A stretch of DNA of 8,414 nucleotides, from assembly GCA_002309305.1 (NCBI GenBank), contig DBWR01000065.1, positions 30,049 through 38,462 on the forward strand. The letters run 5' to 3'. Below are positions 1-6,639 of the stretch, piece after piece. The DNA is from Treponema sp. UBA1233 (GTDB taxonomy: Bacteria; Spirochaetota; Spirochaetia; Treponematales; Treponemataceae). The notes beneath the pieces were generated by a model. That model was given only the letters and a program-made list of their open reading frames with translations, had not been told where the DNA came from and did not search any database. The position numbers and the translations under genes were made by a program. Within the stretch, counting starts at the first letter, position 1. Every line of letters begins with the position of its first letter.

Positions 1-1552
1 TTGTATCCTCCGGGGTAATGTACTGCCTTACCACTTCCTGCAGACGAAGCGCCTGGTTCGGGTTGTCCGCAAAGACGTAAACATGCCAATGGTCCTTTTG
101 CTTTTGTTCTAGCTGTTCCTTAAAGTAATTGATGTTTCCCAGATAGTTTTCGGCAGGCTGGCTGTGCATGCGGAATGTTGCGGGACTTGTGGAATCTGTT
201 CCCGTTTCATCTGTACCCTCTGTTTCAGCCTTTTCAGAAGATGGAAGTGAGCAAAAACGCAGATGCCTCTCGTGCTGGCCCATTAGGGTGCCAAAGTCCA
301 GTAGCATGTAGGATGGCGGAAGGACAGGAAGGTTTTGTCTTGCGGTGCGGTATGAGACTTCAAATTCATTCCGGTAGACATCCTGAGTATTTGAAAGCCG
401 TTCCCAGTCGTAGCAGAAAATGGTGTCGTCATCATCAATATAATCTATAAACGAATAAAGCCTGTCCCATAAAACCGGATAGAAAAGTTCCTCTCCCTCG
501 CTCTCACGGTTTACGGCAAGTTCCGTCAGGATGCGCTCCTTTTCTTCCTTTGCTTTTGGAGTAAAAGCAAGGTGTACTTGATCCGTCTTGTCATAAAATA
601 CGCTGCTTTTATCATCATCTTTTTTTTCTTTTATTTTACCAGAAGAAAATGAATGGTCCGTGCCGCCCTTTTTCTTTTGCTCATCGTATTCTGCAAAATT
701 ATTTACTATTCCGCCTTTTTCCTGATTTTCAAGAACTTCCTCCAGTTTTGACACAAGTTCATCAGTCCATAAGACTTCCTTCATCGGGTAAACCAAAAGG
801 GAATCCTTGTTTTCTTTTGAGGATTGCGTTTCCACGTCAAATGACTTGATCTGCTCAACCGTATCAAAATCAAAGACAATTCGGTCAGGCCTTTCTTCTC
901 CCGGCATGAAGATGTCCACTACTTCACCACGGATGGCATATTCACCCCTTACCCCTACCTTTGGAACACGCAGGTAGCCCATAGAGGAAAGACGCTCGGA
1001 CAACTCCATTATGTTAAGGTTCTGGGATTTCCTTATCCTGAAAAGCCATTTTTTGAGGTATTGTGGGGGTGGCAAAGGAGAAAGAAGAGCCCTTTGTGAT
1101 GTAATGAAAATCCTGGGTTTTAAAGAGCCCTGATTCTTTTGAGTCATCCTTGCAAGTACGCTGGCCCTTGCCCCAAACACTGCAGATCCCTTTCCCGCGG
1201 CACGATACGGCAGCATACCCCACCACGGAAAGACATGAACTTCCGCATCTTCGCCAAACACAGTCAGAATGTCAGATTCACATTCCTCGGCTTCCTTTTG
1301 GGTTGCAACAAAAATAATGATGTCCTGCTGTTTTGCCTGTATCTTTCCGTTGTATTGGAGGTTATGTATTATGAGGGAGTTCTGATACTTGAGCCATTCG
1401 CTTATGAAAAAGGCCGGGAGGCTTCCGTACAATCCCTGAATGCTTATTGGGAATTTGCTTTTCGGGTCATTTCCCGCAAGAACCGTCTGTTTAAGCTCTT
1501 TCCATGAGGAGATTAAGGGAATAATTGAATTTGTTGATAATGAATTTTTCAT
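1..1552 (-). CDS. mfd: Transcription-repair coupling factor Mfd, N-terminal part (cut by window edge)
   Basis: Mfd removes RNA polymerase stalled at DNA lesions and recruits UvrA for nucleotide excision repair in the cytoplasm. The window holds the first 517 codons, open without a stop to the left edge, against a usual total near 1150. The visible part is the UvrB-like N-terminal module: a degenerate P-loop region (GLYGSLPAF, residues 40-48), the FPWWGMLPY segment (108-116; E. coli has FPDWETLPY), and the diagnostic GEYAIRGEVVDIFMPG (203-218; E. coli GEYATRGALLDLF). The RNA polymerase-interaction and translocase domains lie outside. Two low-complexity stretches, Lys/Asp/Ser-rich (about 290-317) and Glu/Thr-rich (about 440-456), look like linker insertions. 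The start is well fixed: ATG at 1552 has an in-frame TAG three bases upstream (1558-1556) and no later ATG before residue 113. No Shine-Dalgarno precedes it. It diverges from the gene at 1632. Identification is secure from sequence motifs. Confidence 0.95.
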   Translation of the reverse strand, partial: MKNSLSTNSIIPLISSWKELKQTVLAGNDPKSKFPISIQGLYGSLPAFFISEWLKYQNSLIIHNLQYNGKIQAKQQDIIIFVATQKEAEECESDILTVFGEDAEVHVFPWWGMLPYRAAGKGSAVFGARASVLARMTQKNQGSLKPRIFITSQRALLSPLPPPQYLKKWLFRIRKSQNLNIMELSERLSSMGYLRVPKVGVRGEYAIRGEVVDIFMPGEERPDRIVFDFDTVEQIKSFDVETQSSKENKDSLLVYPMKEVLWTDELVSKLEEVLENQEKGGIVNNFAEYDEQKKKGGTDHSFSSGKIKEKKDDDKSSVFYDKTDQVHLAFTPKAKEEKERILTELAVNRESEGEELFYPVLWDRLYSFIDYIDDDDTIFCYDWERLSNTQDVYRNEFEVSYRTARQNLPVLPPSYMLLDFGTLMGQHERHLRFCSLPSSEKAETEGTDETGTDSTSPATFRMHSQPAENYLGNINYFKEQLEQKQKDHWHVYVFADNPNQALRLQEVVRQYITPEDT

Positions 1553-1562
1553 AATCTACCGA

Positions 1563-1591
1563 TATATAAAGAAATACCGAGATGTTGTCAT
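1563..1591 (-). promoter_or_regulatory. Candidate mfd promoter, near-leaderless
   Basis: On the minus strand ATGACA (1591-1586) and TATATA (1568-1563) are separated by exactly 17 bp. The -35 matches sigma-70 consensus at 5 of 6 positions and the -10 at 4 of 6. Transcription would start about position 1556-1555, three or four bases before the ATG, which fits the lack of a Shine-Dalgarno. The -35 lies inside the dyad at 1579-1594. The AT-rich context makes a chance match possible. Confidence 0.45.
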
Positions 1592-1594
1592 CTC
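1579..1594. repeat. Perfect dyad GAGATG-TTGT-CATCTC over the mfd -35
   Basis: Six-base perfect inverted arms flank a four-base spacer. The dyad covers the candidate mfd -35 (1586-1591), so it could be an operator for mfd. Read on the plus strand it could instead be a hairpin in the leader of the gene at 1632. No known regulator motif is recognised. Confidence 0.45.
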
Positions 1595-1604
1595 AATCTA
1601 CATT

Positions 1605-1619
1605 GTCTGATATTCAGAC
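1605..1619 (+). repeat. Hairpin GTCTGA-TAT-TCAGAC abutting the ribosome binding site of the gene at 1632
   Basis: Six-base perfect arms enclose a three-base loop and end one base before the GGGAG Shine-Dalgarno (1620-1624). As RNA it would sit directly beside the ribosome landing site. As DNA it is a short palindrome suited to a dimeric regulator. The sequence alone does not distinguish these roles. Confidence 0.45.
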
Positions 1620-1624
1620 GGGAG
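1620..1624 (+). promoter_or_regulatory. Ribosome binding site GGGAG fixing the GTG start at 1632
   Basis: GGGAG lies 7 bases before the GTG at 1632. The signal peptide begins exactly at this codon, so the non-ATG start is well supported. Confidence 0.75.
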
Positions 1625-1631
1625 TTGTATC

Positions 1632-2615
1632 GTGAAACGAATACTGTTAAGCATTATAACTGTTTTTTGTATTTTTGCACAGAGCCTTAGCGCGCAAACC
1701 TACGTTCAGTCTACGAAGCCGTTGGAAAATGCAGAAATCTCTGTAAAATTCTATAACCGAACCTTGTACTATCCCGGAAGCGGAGAAGAAAACCCGATTT
1801 ACGTTCACATAACAATCCGCAACACAGGAGCAGATACACTCAGATTCAAGCTGGCTGATGATAGGGCATTCAGTGTAGACTTTAAGGCTGTTGATGCAAA
1901 GAACATCAGGTTGCCGGAAAGCGCTGCCATAACAGAAAAAAGGACTACCAGTCAGACAGTTTATTTCCGTGAAATAGCACTTGAACCTGCCGAAGAATAT
2001 TCTTTTGTAGAAAACGTCAAGGATTATCTGGACATCACAAATCCTTCAATTTATTACCTTACAGCTACATTCTACCCAGACCTTTTCCGCAACAAGAGCA
2101 CGGCAATTGAATCAAAGAGGCTTTCCCTCGAGGTTCGCCCTTCTCCGACAGTCGCATCATCATCTTACATTCCTGTAGAGACTGGAACAGCTTCAATTCT
2201 TGAGGCAGAAGCCATCAGTCCTGACAAGGTTGTTGAACAGACAATCATTGCCCGCCAGCAGGGAGCTTGGGACAAATTCTTCCTCTATATGGATATCGAG
2301 GCAATACTCAAGAACAATACAAGCAGAAACCGCCGTTATAATGCAGCCAGTGCAGACGAAAGGATTCAGATGCTCCAGCAGTTCAAGGCCGATTTGATGC
2401 AGAGCAGGATTGACACTGACATCGTTTCTATTCCTTCAAAATTCGAGATTGAGACAACAACATATTCACAGACACAGGGAACTGTAAAAGTTCTTGAATG
2501 GTTCAGGAACACGACATTCACTGAAAAGAAGCGTTATACCTACTATGTACGTCAGCGTGACGGAATCTGGCAGATTTATAACTATACTGTTGATAATCTT
2601 GGAACACAGAACTAA
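1632..2615 (+). CDS. Exported protein of unknown function
   Basis: I do not recognise this 327-residue protein. It starts with GTG behind a good ribosome binding site. It begins with a clear Sec signal peptide: basic KR, a hydrophobic core at residues 4-16 and a likely signal peptidase I site after LSA (residue 21). There is no acceptable lipobox around Cys13, so a periplasmic or secreted soluble protein is expected. Residues about 30-170 look like a beta-rich Ig-like domain (YVHITIRNTGADTLRF is typical of such folds, as in BsuPI-type or CARDB-like domains). Residues about 195-327 look like an alpha+beta domain ending in strands (VRQRDGIWQIYNYTV), reminiscent of NTF2-like folds. Both fold suggestions are inferences. 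It diverges from mfd and lies 6 bases before the zinc-ribbon gene in the same frame, so the two are probably cotranscribed. The reading frame is intact. Confidence 0.85.
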   Translation: MKRILLSIITVFCIFAQSLSAQTYVQSTKPLENAEISVKFYNRTLYYPGSGEENPIYVHITIRNTGADTLRFKLADDRAFSVDFKAVDAKNIRLPESAAITEKRTTSQTVYFREIALEPAEEYSFVENVKDYLDITNPSIYYLTATFYPDLFRNKSTAIESKRLSLEVRPSPTVASSSYIPVETGTASILEAEAISPDKVVEQTIIARQQGAWDKFFLYMDIEAILKNNTSRNRRYNAASADERIQMLQQFKADLMQSRIDTDIVSIPSKFEIETTTYSQTQGTVKVLEWFRNTTFTEKKRYTYYVRQRDGIWQIYNYTVDNLGTQN

Positions 2616-2621
2616 AAGATT

Positions 2622-3020
2622 ATGGGAAGTTCAGAAAAAAAACCGAAATATTTTTGTGAGAACTGTGGAGAAGAAGTAAACGCAAAGGCTCGTTTTTGCC
2701 CTCATTGCGGAAAATTCTTCTCCTCCGTTCGATGCCCAAATTGCGGACATACCGGCTCAGTCGATAGCTTTAAGAAAGGCTGTCCGGCATGTCATTATGC
2801 AATCAGTGAAGAAGAACTCAGGGGAGAAAGCATTCCCAAAAAAAACACTTTGTCTCAGACTATATCTTTGCAGAAAAAGAAAAGGACATTCAGGCATTTT
2901 CCTTCCTACAGCGGAAATACAGCATCCATTTCAGGAGATACTCCGGTCTGGCTCATGATTACAAGCATCATTGTTTTGGTTGGTCTTGTAATCACAAGCG
3001 TTTACCTTTTTGCAAAATAA
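2622..3020 (+). CDS. Small tail-anchored double zinc-ribbon membrane protein
   Basis: This 132-residue protein has four CxxC pairs at C12/C15, C26/C29, C38/C41 and C54/C57, forming two zinc ribbons (motifs such as CENCGEE, CPHCGKF, CPNCGH). A polar Lys/Ser-rich linker (about 65-105) follows, then one C-terminal transmembrane helix (about 110-131) ending in a single Lys. With no signal peptide, the zinc ribbons should face the cytoplasm and the C terminus should be membrane-anchored. Such modules usually mediate protein or nucleic-acid contacts, and I cannot assign a function. The ATG follows the previous stop by 6 bases in the same frame with only a weak AAAAG upstream, so translation is probably coupled to the preceding gene. 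It converges on glgA with a 20-bp gap. Confidence 0.85.
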   Translation: MGSSEKKPKYFCENCGEEVNAKARFCPHCGKFFSSVRCPNCGHTGSVDSFKKGCPACHYAISEEELRGESIPKKNTLSQTISLQKKKRTFRHFPSYSGNTASISGDTPVWLMITSIIVLVGLVITSVYLFAK

Positions 3021-3040
3021 TTGAATAATCAGTACATTTA

Positions 3041-4519
3041 TCAGTTTATTCCGCAACCTCGTGCCAGGGCTTCCTTGTAGACATCAAGATACCCTTGTGC
3101 CGCCTTGTCCCATCCGAATGTCTTTTTCATTCCAGCCAGCTGCATTTTCTTGATGTGATCCTTTCGGTTGTAGTATGCCCATACGGCCCATCCTACGGTA
3201 TCATATACTGCACGTGGGGTTAACTGGTCAAAGAGGAATCCTGTTCCATCTCCTGTTGCTTCATTGTAATTCTCTACAGTATCAGCAAGTCCTCCAGTGC
3301 GCCTTACAATCGGCAAGGTTCCATAAAGCATGGAATAAATCTGGTTCAATCCGCAAGGCTCATATCTTGACGGCATAAGGAAGAAGTCACTACCCGCCTC
3401 TATCAGATGGCTCAAATTTTCATCATATCCGATATATGCCTTCATGTTTGGAAGCTTTGACTGCAGGGTGTTGATTTCGCTCTCACACCATTTTTCTCCG
3501 CTGCCAAGGACTACAAACTGAATCTTCATGTCGGTACACATCTGGTATATCGAACCGTAAGTCGGGGCAAAGACTTCCGCAATACCCTTCTGGTCTACGA
3601 GACGTGTAACTATTCCAAAGAGCGGAACGTTGGGATCTACTGGAAGTCCCATCTTTTCCTGAAGTGCTGCCTTGCACTTTGCCTTTCCTGACATGTCTTT
3701 TGCGGAATAATTGAATGGAATCCTCTTGTCTATTGCGGGGTTCCACTGCTCCACATCTGCACCGTTCAAGATTCCCCTTATTACATCGCTCCGTATGCGC
3801 AGAAGGCCATCCATGCCGAATCCACCTTCGATGGTCTGGATTTCCTTTGCATAAGTCGGAGAAACCGTGGTTATCATGTCTGCAGAAGAAACACCAGCCT
3901 GTAGGAAATTGATTCCGCCAAGGTGTTCAAAACCAGCACCGTAATAAAGCCCCCAGTCTATTCCCAAAGCGGGGAACTGTTCCTTGCCGTACTGTCCCTG
4001 GTAGCCCTGATTGTGGATTGTAAGTACAGATGCAGTAGATTCAAAACCGCAGTAACGGCATACATGCTTAAGAAGAACCGGAGCTAGACATGTTGACCAA
4101 TCGTGCGCATGAATTATGTCGGGATACCAGCCTATTTTCCTGCAAAGCTGGAATGCACCGTGGCATAATACTGCAAATCGATAGGGGTTATCATGAAAAT
4201 CCGTTTCAATTTTTGTACCATAAACGCCGTCACGTCCAAAGCACTGTTCATGGTCGATGAAATATACAGGAAGTGAATCACAGCCTGGCATGGAGGTATA
4301 ATATACCGCAGTCCATGTCTCAACCTGACCTGCCGCAACAGCCATTGGTCCTGAAAGCAACTGGAGTTTTTTGCGGTCTATCTTATAATAACGCGGCATG
4401 ACGATTTTTACATCATGTCCCATTTTTGTAAGCTGAATTGCAAGTGCACTGACCATATCTGCCAGACCACCTGTTTTTGCAAAAGGAACAACTTCCGCGC
4501 TCACCATCAGAATTTTCAT
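3041..4519 (-). CDS. glgA: Glycogen synthase (ADP-glucose type, GT5)
   Basis: GlgA transfers glucose from ADP-glucose to the non-reducing end of a growing alpha-1,4-glucan in the cytoplasm. The protein is 492 residues, close to the bacterial norm of about 475-490. Family landmarks are all present: the N-terminal nucleotide-sugar loop KTGGLAD (15-21), HAHDW (137-141), HNQGYQG (169-175), NGADVEQWNP (252-261), R306/K311 in TRLVDQKG, the catalytic-site SRYEPCGLNQ with E387, and the C-terminal RTGGLADTV. The ATG at 4519 has a strong AGGAGG (4531-4526) six bases upstream. It is the second gene of an operon, 32 bp after the aminotransferase. No glgC, glgB or glgP is visible here, so the glycogen genes appear dispersed. 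Its 3' end converges on the zinc-ribbon gene with no obvious terminator between them. Confidence 0.97.
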   Translation of the reverse strand: MKILMVSAEVVPFAKTGGLADMVSALAIQLTKMGHDVKIVMPRYYKIDRKKLQLLSGPMAVAAGQVETWTAVYYTSMPGCDSLPVYFIDHEQCFGRDGVYGTKIETDFHDNPYRFAVLCHGAFQLCRKIGWYPDIIHAHDWSTCLAPVLLKHVCRYCGFESTASVLTIHNQGYQGQYGKEQFPALGIDWGLYYGAGFEHLGGINFLQAGVSSADMITTVSPTYAKEIQTIEGGFGMDGLLRIRSDVIRGILNGADVEQWNPAIDKRIPFNYSAKDMSGKAKCKAALQEKMGLPVDPNVPLFGIVTRLVDQKGIAEVFAPTYGSIYQMCTDMKIQFVVLGSGEKWCESEINTLQSKLPNMKAYIGYDENLSHLIEAGSDFFLMPSRYEPCGLNQIYSMLYGTLPIVRRTGGLADTVENYNEATGDGTGFLFDQLTPRAVYDTVGWAVWAYYNRKDHIKKMQLAGMKKTFGWDKAAQGYLDVYKEALARGCGIN

Positions 4520-4551
4520 GTAAAACCTCCTGTTACTTTCGTATGATATTT

Positions 4552-5745
4552 CTATAAATCTTTCATAGCGGCTGTAAATGCCTTTCTTGAATTGATTATG
4601 CTCTGTTCACTGACACAATAAGCCAGACGGAAATATCCCTTTCCACCGAACGCGCTACCTGGGGATGCCAGTATCAGGTATTTCTTCATATAATCGCAGA
4701 ATGCCATGTCATCGTCGCCGTATTTTTCCGGGACCTTACACCACATGTAAAAGGCACCTTCCGGATTTGCATGTTCAATTCCAACGTCATCCAGAATCGA
4801 CACTAGTTCATCACGGCGCTTTTTGTACAAGCTGAAATCTGCATCAGCATCCCAAGTTTCTGCAACCACCCTCTGCATGAATCCTGGTGCATTGACATAA
4901 CCCAAGGTACGAGTCGTAAATATGCATGCGGCAACAAGATCATCCTTATCTGGACAGGCTGGATTTACACAGATATAACCGATTCTTTCACCAGGCAGGC
5001 TGAAATTCTTTGCAAAAGATGTCACAACCACAGAACTGGGATAAACAGGGAATGCCGGGGCAACCTTTATTCCGTCGTATACAATGGCGCGATATGGCTC
5101 GTCACAGATAAGATATGGCATTCTTCCGCATTTTTTTCCATGCTCGGTAAGCACGTCTGCCAGCTGCTTTAATTCTTCTTCTGAATAAACGCGTCCTGTT
5201 GGATTATTAGGGCTGTTTATAAGCAGGGCTGCGGTTTCCGGTGTAAGTGCCTTTTTTATGGCTTCTACGTCAGGTGAAAAGTCACTTTTTGAAGGAACTT
5301 CTATCAGTGTACCACCATAATTGCGTACATAATGGCGGTATTCGGTAAAGAATGGAGATGGAACCACAACATTGTCCCCTGGAGACAAAATGGCCTTTAG
5401 AAGGGCGTTTATTGCACCTGCGGCACCCACGGACATTACTACACAGTCCCCCTGAACAGGAACTCCCTGCTCTTTTGCCGTCTTTTGTGCCATAGCTTCC
5501 CGTGCAAACGGATAACCGGCGTTGGGCATGTATCCATGAAAGTTTTTTTCACGTATTTTGGCCAGTTTTTCTATTGCTTCCGCTACTTTTACAGGCGGAT
5601 CCAAGTCGGGATTCCCCAGGCTAAAGTCAAAGACGTTTTCATCTCCATGAATCGCCTTTAGTTTTATCCCTTCCTCAAACATTTTTCTGATTACACCTGC
5701 ACCCTTGCTGGTCATTGTTTCCTTAATATATGGTGAAATAGGCAT
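4552..5745 (-). CDS. PLP-dependent class I aminotransferase (aspartate/tyrosine aminotransferase-like)
   Basis: This is a cytoplasmic fold-type I pyridoxal-phosphate enzyme of 397 residues, the normal subunit length for aspartate-aminotransferase-like proteins. Visible active-site elements are N181 in SPNNPTG, D215 and Y218 in CDEPYR, the Schiff-base lysine K246 in SFAKNFS, the phosphate-contacting R254 in GERIGY, and the substrate-carboxylate arginine R373 in YFRLAYC. The set is complete, so it should be catalytically competent. The amino donor cannot be read from sequence; aspartate, aromatic amino acids or alanine are all possible, so no gene symbol is given. The ATG at 5745 has an AGGAG nine bases upstream. 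It is the first gene of an operon with glgA and has its own promoter at 5779-5807. Known class I aminotransferases use pyridoxal phosphate to exchange amino groups between amino acids and 2-oxoacids. Confidence 0.93.
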   Translation of the reverse strand: MPISPYIKETMTSKGAGVIRKMFEEGIKLKAIHGDENVFDFSLGNPDLDPPVKVAEAIEKLAKIREKNFHGYMPNAGYPFAREAMAQKTAKEQGVPVQGDCVVMSVGAAGAINALLKAILSPGDNVVVPSPFFTEYRHYVRNYGGTLIEVPSKSDFSPDVEAIKKALTPETAALLINSPNNPTGRVYSEEELKQLADVLTEHGKKCGRMPYLICDEPYRAIVYDGIKVAPAFPVYPSSVVVTSFAKNFSLPGERIGYICVNPACPDKDDLVAACIFTTRTLGYVNAPGFMQRVVAETWDADADFSLYKKRRDELVSILDDVGIEHANPEGAFYMWCKVPEKYGDDDMAFCDYMKKYLILASPGSAFGGKGYFRLAYCVSEQSIINSRKAFTAAMKDL

Positions 5746-5778
5746 AAAAAATAACTCCTGATATTTATTTTTTTTGTA

Positions 5779-5807
5779 ATTATATCACAGTTTGGTGGTT
5801 TGTACAA
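5779..5807 (-). promoter_or_regulatory. Promoter of the aminotransferase-glgA operon
   Basis: On the minus strand TTGTAC (5807-5802) and a perfect TATAAT (5784-5779) are spaced by 17 bp. The predicted start near 5772 gives a leader of about 26 bases containing the AGGAG (5759-5755). The GTCAAT repeat cluster lies immediately upstream of the -35. Confidence 0.75.
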
Positions 5808-5814
5808 ATGAAAT

Positions 5815-5843
5815 GTCAATAGATTGAAGGTCAATTTATTGAC
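5815..5843. promoter_or_regulatory. Three-copy GTCAAT element, candidate operator in a divergent region
   Basis: GTCAAT occurs at 5815-5820 and 5830-5835 on the plus strand (15-bp register) and inverted as ATTGAC at 5838-5843. The last two form GTCAAT-tt-ATTGAC. The outer copies also form a perfect 7-base inverted pair (GTCAATA/TATTGAC). The cluster starts 8 bp upstream of the aminotransferase -35 and precedes the gene at 5890, so a bound regulator could act on both directions. The regulator is unknown. The copies contain TTGAC, but I found no -10 at proper distance that would make them -35 boxes. Confidence 0.45.
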
Positions 5844-5851
5844 TACTCTAG

Positions 5852-5871
5852 CCATTTTCTTGAAAAAATGG
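5852..5871 (+). repeat. Small hairpin CCATTTT-6-AAAATGG before the gene at 5890
   Basis: Seven-base perfect arms (5852-5858 and 5865-5871) enclose a six-base loop. The hairpin ends seven bases before the GGAGG ribosome binding site. It is AT-rich, has no T-run, and is weak, so a terminator is unlikely; a minor leader structure or chance is more likely. Confidence 0.3.
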
Positions 5872-5877
5872 TATTAT

Positions 5878-5882
5878 GGAGG
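5878..5882 (+). promoter_or_regulatory. Ribosome binding site GGAGG deciding the start of the exported protein gene
   Basis: GGAGG lies 4 bases before ATG 5887 and 7 bases before ATG 5890. The longer spacing is more usual, so 5890 is preferred. It excludes the further upstream TTG at 5824, which would bury the signal peptide. Confidence 0.75.
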
Positions 5883-5889
5883 CATTATG

Positions 5890-6639
5890 ATGCGTTTGAA
5901 CAAATTTACTCTTTCAATCATTGGTATTGCAGTATTGGCATTAAATTCACTTGTGGCCCTTCCCGCTTCTTTCAACGACAATCTTTCTGCCGCTGATAAG
6001 GCGAAACTTGAAAAAGGTGAAATGGTCATCAAAAACCTTAAATCCGTAAAAAACATGAGCATAAGTAACAGTGCTCCTTCCGTACAAAAGGTAATTGATA
6101 CTGTCAAAAAGCTGAAGCCGGCATATCTTGCAGAAGTCATCAAGGTTTGTCCATATGAAGGAAACGAAAACCTGCTGGAAAGCTTTGAGAGTTCAATTCT
6201 GGATGTTTCTTCTTATGTGGGAATTCCATATTATTCAGAACGTGCCGAAGAATGGTATGACCTTTATTCCAGCGCCAAGGTAATCTCCAAGACAAAGACT
6301 TCCAACGGATACGATCTGGTTGCGGACCTCGAAATGGAACCTTTTGGAATCATCAACACTTCAATCCATACGGAACGCGGATCAGACTATTTTTACTATG
6401 AGTCCACAAACTTGAACAAGCTCAAATACTATGACAAATATACATGCGTCAAGGAAAAGAATATGAAATCCCTCGTCGTCATAGTCAGAGTCGGAGATTC
6501 ATGGGTACTTTATGGAGTTGGAGCCGTTGACGCACCAAGCATCTTCTTCCTTAAGGAAAGGGTTGAAACTTCATTCATGAACCGTATCAAAACATTCTGC
6601 ACATTCTTTTTCAATAAAAACAAGGGAAAATTAAATTGA
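5890..6639 (+). CDS. Exported protein of unknown function
   Basis: I do not recognise this protein of 249 residues (250 if translation begins at the adjacent ATG, 5887). The N terminus is a Sec signal peptide: MRLNK, a hydrophobic core (FTLSIIGIAVLALNSLVAL) and possible cleavage after LVA or LPA, about residues 22-26. The mature part has a short helical region with Lys-rich segments, then a probable beta-rich C-terminal half (GYDLVADLEM, SLVVIVRVGDSWVLYGVG) and a basic Phe-rich tail. There is no lipobox, so a periplasmic or secreted location is expected. It might belong to a spirochaete-restricted family, but I cannot name one. Its stop overlaps the start of the mannose-1-phosphate guanylyltransferase gene, so the two are cotranscribed and translationally coupled, hinting at an envelope-related role. 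I found no convincing promoter. Confidence 0.85.
   Translation: MRLNKFTLSIIGIAVLALNSLVALPASFNDNLSAADKAKLEKGEMVIKNLKSVKNMSISNSAPSVQKVIDTVKKLKPAYLAEVIKVCPYEGNENLLESFESSILDVSSYVGIPYYSERAEEWYDLYSSAKVISKTKTSNGYDLVADLEMEPFGIINTSIHTERGSDYFYYESTNLNKLKYYDKYTCVKEKNMKSLVVIVRVGDSWVLYGVGAVDAPSIFFLKERVETSFMNRIKTFCTFFFNKNKGKLN
6622..6627 (+). promoter_or_regulatory. Ribosome binding site AAGGGA fixing the TTG start at 6636
   Basis: AAGGGA ends 8 bases before the TTG at 6636. There is no ATG between it and the nucleotide-binding motif, so TTG is the only sensible start. The TTG overlaps the upstream TGA stop as TTGA. Confidence 0.65.

Noticed and set aside
1139..1507. Open frame on the plus strand opposite mfd (also 175-450 and 649-849)
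   Set aside because: All are antisense to the continuous 517-codon mfd frame and show no domain signal.
1592..1631. Plus-strand promoter for the gene at 1632 (TTGTCA 1585-1590 with TATTCA 1611-1616)
   Set aside because: The spacing is 20 bp and the start would fall within the ribosome site; no convincing alternative was found.
1632..1694. Lipoprotein signal at Cys13 of the exported protein
   Set aside because: The residues before Cys (TVF) do not fit even a relaxed spirochaete lipobox, and LSA is a normal signal peptidase I site.
2985..2998. CTTGT-AATC-ACAAG hairpin followed by T-rich sequence as a terminator
   Set aside because: Only five base pairs, AT-rich, and inside the coding sequence of the zinc-ribbon gene before its transmembrane end.
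5869..5877. Extended -10 TGGTATTAT before the gene at 5890
   Set aside because: No -35 at proper spacing, and its start site would fall after the GGAGG ribosome site, making that site useless.
5824..5889. TTG at 5824 as an alternative, longer start for the exported protein gene
   Set aside because: It lacks a ribosome site, would place 22 extra residues before an obvious signal peptide, and a strong GGAGG directly precedes the ATGs at 5887/5890.
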